A stretch of DNA of 64,000 nt from Troglohyphantes excavatus (lineage: Eukaryota; Arthropoda; Arachnida; Araneae; Linyphiidae): the NCBI GenBank assembly GCA_963932185.1, contig OZ010671.1:36617131-36681130 (forward strand), given 5' to 3'. Position numbers and translations under genes: made by a program. The notes beneath the pieces are model-generated. The model was not told the DNA's origin. It saw nothing but the letters and a program-made list of their open reading frames with translations, and did not search any database. Positions 13,601 to 22,416 of this stretch are shown here, one piece after another. How positions within the stretch are numbered: position 1 is the first letter of the stretch; the number at the start of each line of letters is the position of its first letter.

Positions 13601-14142
13601 AAATAAATTTAGAGAACAAATTTATGTTTTGAGAATCATTGTTTAAAATAATATATGGTTTTGGAACATCTTGTGTATGCGCCCCCGTTTGACGATCTTT
13701 TCCCTTTGTCGCCGAAGTCCAAATGCTAGATAATTATTCCAATGATGTCATGTAAAGCTTAGTTTGAGGTAAAAATTGCCTCAAAACATGTGTTTTTGAA
13801 GCTTTTTGAAAACTGTTTTCCGGGGCTGGACTTCCGGAAAATATCAACTTTACAAGGATTATAATACGAGAAAGTAATATTTTTCTGGTTTTTTAAAGTA
13901 TTTTTACAGTAATTCCATTTTCAATTTTTCTTCTTGACTTTTAATGGGAGGGGTTTGAACCTCCTGAACCACCCCCTTATATTCTTCTCTTTGCTAATAT
14001 CTTTTAATATTTCCTTTAATACATCATGAAATGCTTTTATTTCAGATACAAAGTGCATGGTGGAACACCCCATTTCCTGATCACTGTTAGCCATTCGAAA
14101 TTTGACAGGGCATTTCGTAAAAAGAACCATGTGACAAAATAA
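1522..14142 (+). CDS. TTC4: TTC4/Dpit47/Cns1-type TPR co-chaperone, nine 3' coding exons (5' partial)
   Basis: Nine exons with GT-AG borders join in frame: 1522-1683, 2997-3074, 4436-4503, 4849-4905, 6839-6925, 8062-8240, 9466-9553, 10671-10747 and 14046-14142. They give 296 readable codons and a TAA stop. The N-terminal part (roughly 70-90 residues in the family) is missing and must lie upstream of base 1. Residues 1-102 form three TPR helix pairs. The dicarboxylate-clamp residues that bind the EEVD tails of Hsp90/Hsp70 are all visible: K6 and N10 (KDDGNEHF), N45 (LYANRA), K75 and R79 (LKAYLR). A charged linker follows, then the C-terminal 'wheel' domain with the family signature WPVVFMYPEYG and FHEDSRF. 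The C-terminus (GGTPHFLITV...) matches the family's closing strand. Known members are cytosolic/nuclear Hsp90 co-chaperones (yeast Cns1, Drosophila Dpit47). Identification is confident. Introns are enlarged by transposons, the last one to 3.3 kb. Confidence 0.95.
1797..2668 (+). repeat. ~0.9-kb interspersed repeat ending in a long palindrome, copy 1
   Basis: Colinear with the reverse complement of 36015-36956 over its whole length. Shared words include AAACCGCCAGAAA, GGGGATGTTTTACTTG, AAAAAAATATCCGG and TTATCCGATTTCAAAATATT. The last ~330 bp (2335-2668) fold back on themselves around 2500, with both arms carrying ACTTTTTAGC and TATCAATTTTATACTTATT. No coding frame was seen. It lies in a TTC4 intron. 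Confidence 0.75.
2997..3074 (+). CDS. TTC4: TTC4 exon b (TPR2)
   Basis: The acceptor is ATTTATAG| and the donor AGAG|GTAATT. It encodes NFQKALKDSVEAKKLKP and DYLKAYLR, including clamp residues K75 and R79. Phase is 1 on both sides, in register with its neighbours. Confidence 0.95.
4436..4503 (+). CDS. TTC4: TTC4 exon c (TPR3)
   Basis: The acceptor is TTTTATAG| and the donor GAAA|GTAAAC region (AAA|GTAAAC). It encodes VMCCLQLHEFSDAISWCNEG, the third TPR, matching the family's CHLEL..F.EAV.WC.EGL pattern. It ends in phase 0. Confidence 0.95.
4849..4905 (+). CDS. TTC4: TTC4 exon d (end of TPR array, start of charged helix)
   Basis: The acceptor is TATTTCAG| and the donor AAG|GTGTTT. It is a 19-codon phase-0 exon encoding MEPDDKTLADMKKRAEEQK, the start of the long Lys/Glu-rich helix after the TPRs. 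Confidence 0.92.
5092..5753. mobile_element. TIR element, CAGGGTGGCAA family
   Basis: The ends are inverted: CAGGGTGGCAACATT on the left and TTTTGCCACCCTG on the right. Subterminal 'ATCAGGGAAATT'-type words recur in both orientations. It is 662 bp and non-coding. No clean target duplication is left (ACTAA / ATTAA at the flanks). It lies in the TTC4 intron between exons d and e. Confidence 0.75.
6022..6750. mobile_element. hAT-like MITE, CAGTGTTCACTCTAG family
   Basis: Terminal inverted repeats CAGTGTTCACTCTAG / CTAGAGTGAACACTG are flanked by the direct repeat CTAAAGC (6015-6021 and 6751-6757). Internal GGGCA-rich subrepeats (AAAAGGGCAAG, GGGCACGAGGG) are characteristic. It is non-autonomous, with no transposase frame. 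A second copy is at 63150-63742. Confidence 0.85.
6156..6212 (-). mobile_element. SINE 3'-tail fragment
   Basis: The minus strand reads GTCACCAATAGCCCAATATG, then CAGCTCTAGCGCAATATCAA. This is the tail module of the tRNA-derived SINEs at 12033 and 41891. The tRNA-like head is missing. The fragment is nested in the MITE at 6022-6750. Confidence 0.7.
6839..6925 (+). CDS. TTC4: TTC4 exon e (charged linker helix)
   Basis: The acceptor is TTGTACAG| and the donor CAG|GTAAAT. It has 29 codons, very rich in Lys/Arg/Glu (KVADRNRRKAIVQEAKKKKE), and corresponds to the family's R..RKA..KEKKE linker. Two transposons occupy the preceding intron. Confidence 0.93.
7211..7868. mobile_element. Degenerate TIR element, CAGGG(A/T)TCCCAC family
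   Basis: The left end is CAGGGATCCCACGGTCCTTG and the right end, near AGTGGGAACTATGG, is its imperfect inverse. Subterminal 'TCCTTGAAAAGTACT' words occur at both ends (7230, 7800, 7822). It is related to the element at 12243-12772 but older. It lies in the TTC4 intron before exon f. Confidence 0.6.
8062..8240 (+). CDS. TTC4: TTC4 exon f (start of wheel domain)
   Basis: The acceptor is CTCCCTCAG| and the donor CCAG|GTTTGT. It encodes the linker end and the wheel-domain hallmark, with DKLVWPVVFMYPEYG then DYIQEFHEDSR. These match the diagnostic WPV.F.YPEY and FHEDSRF motifs of TTC4 proteins. Confidence 0.96.
8795..9080 (+). repeat. Interspersed repeat related to 19420-19760
   Basis: It shares TAGATGGC...CACTACCAA.GGCTCG, TTTAAAAACT and CATGTTAAGATCCGTTGCGT with 19500-19720. 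A 17-bp poly-C run (8805-8821) marks its left part. Class unknown. The terminal repeats seen on the 19229-19810 copy are not evident here. Confidence 0.6.
9466..9553 (+). CDS. TTC4: TTC4 exon g (wheel domain)
   Basis: The acceptor is TTTTTTTAG| and the donor CAG|GTAATG. It encodes FMDHLNVMFNSKNPPSWDK and CRHYVAENLQ, matching the family's HL..MF...P.WD...Y....L segment. Confidence 0.95.
10671..10747 (+). CDS. TTC4: TTC4 exon h (wheel domain)
   Basis: The acceptor is AATATTTCAG| and the donor CAAG|GTATGA. It encodes VYFSDND, then VEKARTLRQTLIHS, corresponding to the family's LEVYFED...K..L..VL.H segment. A split Arg codon joins it to the last exon 3.3 kb away. Confidence 0.94.
10912..11417. 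mobile_element. piggyBac-like MITE with TTAA target duplication
   Basis: Flanked by TTAA on both sides (10908-10911 and 11418-11421). The ends are inverted: CCTTCTAGTGCATA on the left and TATACACTACAGG on the right. TTAA duplication and a CCY... terminus are the piggyBac signature. It is 506 bp with no transposase frame. An internal TGTGTAGCATATATGC word occurs at about 11042 and 11383. It lies in the last TTC4 intron. Confidence 0.75.
11424..11707. mobile_element. hAT-like MITE, CAGTGGTTCTCAA family
   Basis: The left end is CAGTTATTTTCAACCTTTTT and the right end GGTTGAGAACTTCTG, an imperfect inverse. Inside are GATAAAACTTTTCATTTATG, AGTACCCCC and CGCGTACC, shared with 30203-30485 and 62914-63769. 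It abuts the TTAA of the piggyBac-like MITE, so the two insertions lie side by side. Confidence 0.75.
12033..12974 (+). mobile_element. tRNA-derived SINE, full length, interrupted by a MITE
   Basis: The head resembles tRNA, with a box A-like TGGCCGAGTGGTTAAAGG and a box B-like GGTTCGATCC. The body and tail follow: CCTCATCATCTGACCATGG, then CGTCGCCAATAGCCCACTG, then CTCTAGTGCGACATTAATTA. The 8-bp target duplication AGTCATTA is at 12025-12032 and 12975-12982. Removing the MITE at 12243-12772 leaves a SINE of about 406 bp. Confidence 0.9.
12243..12772. mobile_element. TIR MITE CAGGGTTCCCACT inserted in the SINE
   Basis: Inverted termini are CAGGGTTCCCACT / AGTGGGAACCCTG. The direct flank AAAGT is duplicated at 12238-12242 and 12773-12777. 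Subterminal repeats of AACTCCTTATTTTT and TCCTTAAAAACTCC occur at both ends. Deleting the element plus one AAAGT restores the SINE frame to the length of its relatives, so the duplication is 5 bp here. Confidence 0.85.
14046..14142 (+). CDS. TTC4: TTC4 terminal coding exon with TAA stop
   Basis: The acceptor is TTATTTCAG|. The exon completes the split Arg and encodes YKVHGGTPHFLITVSHSKF, then DRAFRKKNHVTK and TAA. The GGTP.F.I.V..S.F...F motif is the TTC4/Dpit47 C-terminus. I first considered an acceptor at 14274, but that frame stops after seven codons with no family match. Confidence 0.93.
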
Positions 14143-14456
14143 TGAGTTCTGACGTGTCAAAAAAATTTTGTATGGAAATAGGAATTCGTTTTTGAGGTCA
14201 CTACCATAACCATCATTCTTTAGTTATTGGAACTCTTTCAATTGTACAGCTTTTATGTTCATTTTTTGTTGTAGAAATGGCATGCATTTTATGTGAAACA
14301 TTCGTGATGTATCTACAAGTTGATATGAAATGAATTGAGTTTTATTAAATGATGCGTCTAAGATCGCATTTCATGTGTAATGGATTTCCATATGTATTCC
14401 GTTTTGTATATACAAATCAGTATATGTATTAGCATTTCTCATTTTTTTAAATGTGG

Positions 14457-14462
14457 AATAAA
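14457..14462 (+). terminator. Candidate poly(A) signal of TTC4
   Basis: This is the first canonical AATAAA after the TTC4 stop, 315 bp downstream, and is preceded by a T-rich stretch. Cleavage would be expected 10-30 bp later. Confidence 0.55.
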
Positions 14463-15839
14463 AATTTGGTGCAATTCTTACTTTAGATTATTTGCATTTA
14501 AATGTCTTTTACCATTTTAGCGAAAAATTAAAAAGAACATTAATTTTAAATATATGTAAATTGACCCCTCTAGTTTCACAACCAGATAGACACTTCTTTT
14601 TTATATTTGCATGTAATGACATTTATTTTTAGTTTTCCTACAGATCTATCAGTAGGCAAAGTCATAGCATTCCAAAGCAGCTAGATAATATTAATTTTAC
14701 AGTCTGAAAGTAGCAGATAGATCAAGATGTACGTAAGAAACTGCGGACCAACCACAGCACAGTAATCAGTTGTAAAATCAGATAGATCCAAAAGGATATA
14801 AAATAATGAGTATTTGCAATTTGTATAAAATTCTTCCATAAGTAATGCAATTAATTAGTTTTTTGATTATCTTGAAAAAAATTTCAAAAGTGATCTAATA
14901 GGTTTTGAAATTTGAGGACTCAATTGTATTATAATTTTATTTATTTTTTATTTGCATAATTTTTCATACAATAATAATCACTCCCATTTTTCCTGGTAAT
15001 GAACAACTTACCAGTAATATTCTAACGAAAACTTTGCACATTTAAGGCATGTGCATAAATTTATATATTTCTGGTATTTACTATTTACACACATATAATT
15101 ATCTAATATGCAGCTTAAAATATTAAAATTGACTTAATTTTTTTTACTATAAAAACAAAAACAGCAATGTTTTGATACTGCAATAGAATCTAGCTCTTCT
15201 TGGCATTTGGAATTTTTTTTAAATACTAGAAAGGCTGAAATCACTAACATTTTTGCTATGTTTATCATTAGATTTTTTTTTTAATTCAGTTATAAAACAA
15301 CTATATATTTATATTGATCTATAAATATTTATTCCTACCAAGTATCTATTATAATACACAATTTGCATTATTGGCAACCTGCTGAAATCTCATATTTTAT
15401 ATTGATCATTTGAAAGGAGACATGAATACACTTTATTTTATAATGAAATGTTGTATTATAAAAGCAATTGAAATAATTTAAGTTAAATTTAGCGAATTAA
15501 TTTTTACCTACTATTTACATTATTTTTATACCTGGACTGTGTTTAGTACTTGTTATTTAGTTTTATAAGGTAGTGGTGACAAGTTTTTGCGTTTTGTTCA
15601 ATTTTCATCTCAATGACCTGTAGCCATCTAAAGTTGGGCACTGCTTGAAAAAGGGTTTTTCTTTTATTATGGCCACGATTTCTCTCTTGGACCTTGTAAT
15701 CGGATAAAAAAGCAAAAAATTTAAACAGGTGCAGACATCACTGTCCCACAAAATTTTGAAAACGAATACTTTGAAAAAAAAAACGAATACTTTGATGCTC
15801 CATGCAGTAGAAATCAGGTTGATGCGACTCATTTTTTTC
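14463..15839. other. AT-rich intergenic DNA, no gene seen
   Basis: No splice-bounded coding stretch. A weak inverted pair (AGATCTATCAG near 14643 and CAGATAGATCC near 14780) may be a decayed MITE related to 30836-31064. The rest is A/T-rich without clear structure. Confidence 0.5.
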
Positions 15840-16320
15840 TACACGATGATATGTCATTAGAAATATCATCGTGGTCAGCATCATGGCTGATTCTATTTGG
15901 CTAGAAGCGTATAGCCAAAAGCGACATTCCCCCTACATGCGATACAAAGGTCAGAGGAAGGAATGAGCCTGGTTAGACCTGGTCGACTCAGCACACCTTC
16001 TTATGCACGATTGGTATGTCATTTATCTCCATCAGATGGATTCCACGTAGAGAAATGGGGTGAAAGTGATACTGCAGCCAACGTCGACATCCCCTCCACG
16101 TGGCACAAAGGACAGGTGGCGGAATGATTAATAATCAGCCTGGTCGACACGGATCACCTTCTTATACACAATGGTAATCTTTAGTTTAGGTTAATTCCAC
16201 GAGGATTTATAGGGCGGAATTGTATACTACTGTTTGTCAAAATCCCCTGATACAAAGGTCAGAGTTTGGAATGGGTTTAATCGACCTATTTGAAACGTCT
16301 ATAATTTAACGAAACCTATA
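15840..16320 (+). repeat. Interspersed repeat with about three diverged ~160-bp tandem units
   Basis: Units start near 15925, 16086 and 16240. Each carries a (T)CCCC...ACAAAGGTCAGAG...GGAATG...CCTGGTCGAC...CACCTTCTTAT motif order, the last unit cut short. The reverse copy is at 1-480 and a short piece at 59160-59225. Origin unknown. Could be part of a larger transposon or a decayed satellite. Confidence 0.6.
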
Positions 16321-16454
16321 AACGAAATAATTTTTTACTATGTCACTCCGTGCAACTATGTACCCATACCGAAAGGAAAGACTTATCCACGTCAATAATA
16401 TAAATTAAAAAAACATTTGATTTCTTTAAATTGCTTAGTCGCTAGAATGGTGAC

Positions 16455-16610
16455 CAGTGGCGAAGGGTCCTGTCAACGGTAGATGGCGGAGGGTAGTCAT
16501 CGGTGAGGGGTGACTACAACAACAGTTGACGGTCGCAAAGCTATTACCTCAAGGTGGGGCACATGCCGCTCGGGGCGATGACCATCGCAAAAAGTAACGG
16601 CCCGCCACTG
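16455..16610. mobile_element. Short hAT-like MITE
   Basis: Inverted ends CAGTGGCGAAGGGTCC / GGCCCGCCACTG. The 8-bp flanks ATGGTGAC (16447-16454) and ATGGGCAC (16611-16618) agree at six of eight positions, as expected for an old hAT target duplication. It is unusually GC-rich for the region. Confidence 0.6.
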
Positions 16611-16689
16611 ATGGGCACCACTAAAGTAAGGTCCGCAGAACTGCCATTTACGATTTTAAATTATAATGGCGAATTTGTCTGTTATTCCA

Positions 16690-16935
16690 TTATGGTCCAA
16701 GATGACCTGTTCACAAGAATGACAAGATCGGAATCATAGGATTGGTAGTTCGATCCTCCTCGTCTGGCAAACTTTCTGGGTCCGAATATCCATACTTTAA
16801 TTGTTACATGGAATATATTCGGAGAGCTCAGATGTTGTCTGAAATCATTGGTGGTACTGTTCCCGGGTCTTTCCTTCGAGATGGATCCCGAAACTGTCAC
16901 TCATTGTTTAGTTATAGATCCACTTAATTTAACCA
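16690..16935 (+). mobile_element. tRNA-derived SINE, 5'-degraded
   Basis: A box B-like AGTTCGATCC is followed by the SINE body and tail (TTCCCGGGTCTTTCCTTCGA, GATGGATCCCGAAACTGTCA, then TTAATTTAACCAACC). It belongs to the same family as 41891-42270. Confidence 0.75.
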
Positions 16936-17007
16936 ACCATCCAATCCATTTAATTGAGTTTCCAAGAACTCATCCAAGGCGAAGTTTTTTCATCGTTAAT
17001 AGATAAT

Positions 17008-17231
17008 CTTTTAATGGGATTTGTTGTGTTTGTTTTAACTTCCTGGATATTTATTTTTAGAACATTTGACTCTTGAACCTGAGGGAATTGAAATTTAGTT
17101 CAAAAGTAATTAAACCCTACATTGCCTTCATGCTTCGTAAGACCAACCTTAGCGTTAAATGTCAGAAACTGGCCAACCTTAAACAAGCCTTAGCTTTAAA
17201 TGTCACAAATCAATAAAGGAATTTGGAGAAA
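17008..17231 (+). repeat. ~225-bp direct repeat, copy 1
   Basis: Near-identical to 17801-18022. Both run from ATCTTTTAATGGGAT to CAATAAAGGAATTTGG. The shared AATAAAGG end resembles a retroelement LTR or a transcript 3' end, but no TG...CA ends or primer-binding site are evident. Confidence 0.7.
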
Positions 17232-17800
17232 AAAATCCTCGTAGTTTAGATTGCTGTTATCCATAAATAGATAACTCATCTACTTCGGCAGCGACTGATT
17301 TTTTTTTCTATTTTGAATAATCAGAATCTGCGTTAATTTAGCTTAATAGTAGTGTTTTTTTTTTTCGGTATTTTCCATTAAAAAGATATCTTTTGTTGTG
17401 CTTCAGCCCTTATGTTCGTATTCTACTGTTAAAAATGAAGAATATCATCAAAAGTATTTTCTGTAAATAGGCTTTTTCTAAAATAATAATAAAAAAAAAT
17501 GAGAATATTCGAGAACAAAAGATAATGGATCTAATATAAAAAAAGTAGCATCACAAGTTATTTCTGATTCTTTTTAATATCGAATAAAAGTAATTTAAAA
17601 TCTTCGAAATCTTGCGCAGTAATCACAGGTTCTACGTCTCGTGCTTAAGGCAGAGGCTAGTTGTATTCAAAGAGATTCCCAACTTAATCAAAATATTTTC
17701 TAACTATAATCGCTGGCCGACCAGTGAACTTTAATTTCAGATATGTGCCTTTGTAGAAAGGACCACATCTCAGAAAAGATGTCCGAGATCCGACACATAT

Positions 17801-18022
17801 CTTTTAATGGGATTTTTTGTGTCTGTTTTAACTTCCTGGATATTTATTTTTAGAACATTTTAGTCTTGAACTGGAGGGAATTGAAAGCCAGTTCAAAAAT
17901 AATTAAACCCTACATTCCCTTTATGCTTTGTAAGACCAACCTTAGCGTTAAATGTCAGAAAATGGCCGACCTTGAACCAGCCTTAGTTTTAAATGCCTCT
18001 AGACAATAAAGGAATTTGGGAA
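17801..18022 (+). repeat. ~225-bp direct repeat, copy 2
   Basis: Second copy of 17008-17231, 793 bp downstream and in the same orientation, sharing AACTTCCTGGATATTTATTT and ACCAACCTTAGCGTTAAATG. The 570 bp in between carry no recognisable coding sequence. Confidence 0.7.
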
Positions 18023-18088
18023 AAACTGCAATTTTTAAAGTTTATTTTTTGAATAAAACTTTTCAACCATAGGGACAAAATTGTAATA

Positions 18089-18545
18089 GCACTCAAGGCC
18101 ACCTTTAGCTGACACTGGGCCCTATGCGAACCGAGTTGCGAGGCCCTTCAGTTTGAAATAAATGAAATTCTCCTCGTCTTTAAAAAAATATATAAAACTT
18201 TTTCTAGTTAACCACAATTTTATAGTGATGTTGTGAAACGTAGATTGCATTTTTTATGTAGAATCTTCATAGAAAAGCTCTACGTCACAATTGAATCGAT
18301 GTATACAAAAACCTTCTAACTTGACTTGGAACGTTTTTGTATACACTAATTCAATTGATAAGTAAACATGTATATCCAAGCTAAATGAGTAAACACAAAT
18401 TAAAATAAAATTGTAGTAGAGAAAAAAATAATAAAAATAGGGATTAATTTTTCAAAATATTTTTTATTGTTTTACTTGGGCAAGGGGCCCCTCCAAAAGC
18501 ACGGAGCCCTATATGCGGTGGCACGCGTCATGGCCAACCTTACGG
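18089..18545. repeat. Decayed transposon fragment with GGGCCC-rich ends
   Basis: The left part has CACTGGGCCCTATGCGAACC and the right part has GGGGCCCCTCC, then GGAGCCCTATATGCGGTGG. This pattern occurs at the ends of old hAT-type elements. Exact termini and target duplication could not be fixed. Confidence 0.4.
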
Positions 18546-19228
18546 ATATACGACATGTGCCACTGCATAGGCCAAGCGTTTTTGGAGGGAATCCCGTAAC
18601 TGCATCAAAAACAGCTGGTACCCCCTTAGTCGCTTTGATTTAAGCACTTCGTTTCTTCGCTATAGGGGTCGCTAAATAAGTAACTAGAACACAAATAAGT
18701 GAATTTAAAGTGAAGCGCGGAAGGTCATCTTAATGTCAATTTTTTTATAATCTTATTGCGGGCTAAGAGTAGTTGGCTACTTGACGTTCTTATGTGGGAA
18801 CCGGATCGTATGCACTGAACTTTGACACCGCTTTTCATAAATTTTAAAGGGAATCTCGATTCACGAGTTGCTACTCAAAAGTTGTTTACAGCGACAGTTT
18901 TTGGGAAAAGTTCGTTGACTTTGAAATCAAATCATAGTTTTTTTTTCTTCTATTTATATAAAAGTCAGGTCTTCGTGGCTTTCAGCGATGTGAATAACGG
19001 TTTGGATAACTGTAAATATCAAATTCCTTTGGTATTATTGGCATTTTTCAGTCTATCTTTACAGTTAGATTTCTTTAGAAATACATGTTTTATATAAAAG
19101 CCTTGAAAAAATGACACGTTCTAAAATGAGAATAAAATCGAATTTATTTTAGTTTTGTCAAAAATATATATACAAAAAATATTTTTTTAAAATGTTAAGA
19201 GTTTTAGTTTTTATTTGCAAGAAAATAT

Positions 19229-19810
19229 GAGGAGCGCGCTTACAAAAACAAACATGTCGAAAATCGAGAAACACCGCAGAAACGTCTGGTAGATGCATTG
19301 CATTTCTATGCACCGTCGGTTTTTTTTAATTTTAAAAAGTTCTAATTTGGGAAATATTTTTTGTTGTTGCAAAAACGGATAGATAATTTTTTTTAATTAA
19401 AATTCTACTGGCATCTACTACTATCGCATGAAACAACCCTCCCCCCACACACATATTCGTTGCAACTACTCATACATGAAATTCTACTAAAATATTTCTA
19501 CCACTAGATGGCAGCACTACCAACGGCTCGTTTAAAAACTGCTTATAAACTAATTATTTTTAAAGACGCCCTTCAATATGCACGAAACAATGAATATTAA
19601 AGGGTGTTCCCGGAGTAGTACGATTCGTCACTGCCTTTCCCTTTATTTATACCTCTTTTTTTAAATTCCCTTTAAAAAAAAGGGAATTTACATGTTAAGA
19701 TCCGTTGCGTGTGAGACCCGCAAAAGGGATCTCTACTATTATATGATATATATGACGCTTATCTCAATTTTATATTATTTGACATGTTTGGTTTTGCATG
19801 CGCGCTCCTC
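19229..19810. mobile_element. TIR element, GAGGAGCGCGC family
   Basis: Inverted ends GAGGAGCGCGC...CAAACATGTC (left) and GACATGTTTG...GCGCGCTCCTC (right). It is 582 bp. It contains the TAGATGGCAGCACTACCAA and CATGTTAAGATCCGTTGCGT modules also present at 8795-9080. A shorter relative is at 27530-27755. No transposase frame. Confidence 0.75.
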
Positions 19811-19921
19811 GTATATTAAATATATTATTATAAAAAATTTTAGATTTTGAAAATGCTAAAATATTTGGTTACAATGATGATTTAAATACACAAATAAATA
19901 AAAAAATCGAATATAAATTGA

Positions 19922-21095
19922 CAGTGGCGGATTTAAGGAAAAAGGCCCAGGCGGCAAAGCCTTCGAGAGGCCCAGTTTTATACATAGGCGGGTGTTTATG
20001 TTTGCTTCTTACATATTTAGCAGGGGGTCTTTCATGCGTGGTAAGGGAAATGGATCGTTGTGGTCACGTGACGTAGGAAAAACTTTCTAGAAAAAAAATT
20101 ATAAAATTTGTTGCACAAACTTTGATATGAGTCACTTTTCTCAAATTCACAAACTTTCTAATGAGATGCTTGATAAAATAACAGAGTCGAAGTTTTAAAG
20201 ACTTATTTTAATGCAAAACAATATAATGACGTGAAATGGGGGGCGGGGGGGAGTACGCGGAAATACCAAAAATATGCTAAATAGCGTGATGCAATAAAAG
20301 TGAACGATCATTTTAGGCATAATCAAAAACTTACAATTGAAGGTGCACTTCCAAAAAAGTAGACTACAACGGGTTTCTTTTTTAAACAATCAATTTCTTT
20401 ACAGTCGCACAAAGTCCATTAAGCCCCTCTAACAAAAAATAGTTTCAAAGAATGAAAAATCCAGCAAATGTAGTCAATTATTCTATTAAAAAACTATAAA
20501 TTACAATTTTTTTTGAAAAATTGCCGATAAGTTATGCAAATTCGTAGTAAATAACGAATTTTTTAAAACCTTGGCCACTTTTCTACAATTTATGTGTATT
20601 TAAATGATAGTTGAGACCTCTATGCCGGAAGACCCTAGACCCGGTCCTTACGCGCCTAATGGTAAATTAGCCCCTGTTCAACACAAATACAATATGAGCT
20701 TTAAATAAAATATTTTCAACTATTTGTGTTATAAAATGTCAATTTGTATTTTTAAATTTCAGTAGTTCCCCGCTTATTACTAAGGGTCCAAAAGGGGATT
20801 TGGAGGATTATCAGAAAACAAAAGTGTAAGTTCTGCCTGCATGTAGTTAGTGGGTAATCGGGTCCGGCACGTTGAAGAAGGGGCACATTTCTGCTCATAT
20901 TAGAAAGAGTATAGGGGAATCCATTAGGAAGATGATTTAGTGAAATGTGTAGTAAAATATGCTAAAATATAGCAGAAGCAATTATTTCTCTTCCGACCCT
21001 TTTTTAATTTTAGGAGTCGAGGGGGCCCCAAATGGACTCAAAGTAATGGGCCCAGGCGGCAATTGTCCATTTGCCGCCTGTTAAATCCGCCACTG
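19922..21095. mobile_element. Non-autonomous hAT element with perfect 8-bp target duplication
   Basis: Inverted ends CAGTGGCGGATTTAA / TTAAATCCGCCACTG are flanked by identical TAAATTGA at 19914-19921 and 21096-21103. It is 1174 bp. Subterminal GGCCCAGGCGGCAA occurs at both ends. No transposase frame, so it needs a helper. The left end of another copy is at 63779-64000. Confidence 0.92.
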
Positions 21096-21235
21096 TAAAT
21101 TGAAACTATCTGCAGTCTTACTGTATGTTTAACACATTGATGCACGAATTTTTATTTAAAATACTTTTGTATAGTGATAATGAAATATATTTATTGAGTA
21201 ATTTACGGATTAACTAACTAAAAACTAAATAGGGA

Positions 21236-21490
21236 AAAATTAATAAAACTTTAAAAAAAGAAAGAGAAAGACTGGTTTCAAGAAAGAATACGCCAAATCT
21301 TTACTTTATCTTTTACTTATTACAACTGTTTAAAGTAGGTACCAAATTGCAATAACGTATCTAAATTTTGCGGCCGTTTTCTAAAAAGTTGAAATAAATA
21401 AATAATAATAAAAAAATTAATATTCGTATTCCTTGTTTAGATTATTTTATTTAAAGTTATTTTCTATCTTTTTTAAAAAGTTGATTTTAT
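21236..21490. repeat. Diverged relative of the palindromic 0.9-kb repeat
   Basis: Order and composition resemble the foldback half of 1797-2668 (AACTTTAAAAAAAG..., CTTATTACAACT, a central C/G-richer spot, GTTGAAATAAATAA, TTTTTTAAAAAGTTGATTTT). The similarity is weak and judged by eye only. Confidence 0.35.
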
Positions 21491-22290
21491 AAAGTATGAA
21501 AAGATAATTTTTAATCCTTTGTACAATAAATTACTCATCATTTTAAGGCTAAACAAATATTACGGATAAATGATATTATGAAAGTTCCTGTGACTATAGA
21601 CCAAGAATTTGACGAATAGTATTAACCAGCTATTGTAAATGGCAGTCGTGGCTTCATTGAGCAGTGGTAAATTTAAAACGGGTAGTCGTAAAATTTATCA
21701 ATTTGATTATAATTTAATTGATTAGAAAATCTTAATATTTGTTATTTGATAAAATTTACTGAACTTATTAACAAAGATAGGTTTTAAAAAATCAGCGTTT
21801 ACAATATTTAAAGTTCTTTATGTATGGAAAAAAAACATCTTATGAATATTTGTCAAACATAAAAGTGTATTTTCAAATTTCTATTGTAGATTGTTGTTTC
21901 GATTGGCGGTATTTGTATTCATTTGGCAATAATTTTTATTCATTTGGCGATATTTTTAATCATTTGTTATATTTTTATGCGAATTTCCTCATCAACCAAT
22001 CAAAATGCATCGCTTATCCATTCCCACAGCTGTGTAAGATATGTTACCTGGTTACAACGTTCAAATATTGCATTGTTAACATTATATTGCAATATTGTTT
22101 AGAGATTGTTTCAGCGAGTTAAGGGATGGGAAAAGGGTATGAGGGTTGTTGTTCGAAATTTCATGTAGACAGTGACCTTCCCATTATTTTGAAGGTCGAG
22201 TGCGAAAAATTTCACCAATATGGAAATAAAACTTTAGATTTGTATAAAAAACAAACATACAAACAGAGATTTTATATATAGTTTCATTAA

Positions 22291-22416
22291 AGAAGGTGTA
22301 AACGTCTTAAAATACAATGCTCTTCGAGTTATTTTTTTTATATATAATGTAGTTCTATATTCGAACCACATTATATAACTGGAACAGCATTGTATTTTAA
22401 GACGTTTACACCTTCT
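22291..22416. repeat. Foldback hairpin with a perfect 31-bp stem
   Basis: The arms 22291-22321 (begins AGAAGGTGTAAACG) and 22386-22416 (ends CGTTTACACCTTCT) are exact reverse complements over 31 bp. A 64-nt AT-rich loop contains a smaller ATATAATGT/ACATTATAT stem. No flanking duplication was seen. Confidence 0.85.

Noticed and set aside
13921..14160. 79-codon minus-strand frame
   Set aside because: It lies opposite the terminal TTC4 exon and is explained by it.
14274..14300. Acceptor GTTGTAG| followed by an open Arg-Asn-Gly stretch as TTC4 last exon
   Set aside because: The frame stops within seven codons and does not match the family. The acceptor at 14045/14046 gives the expected C-terminus and stop.
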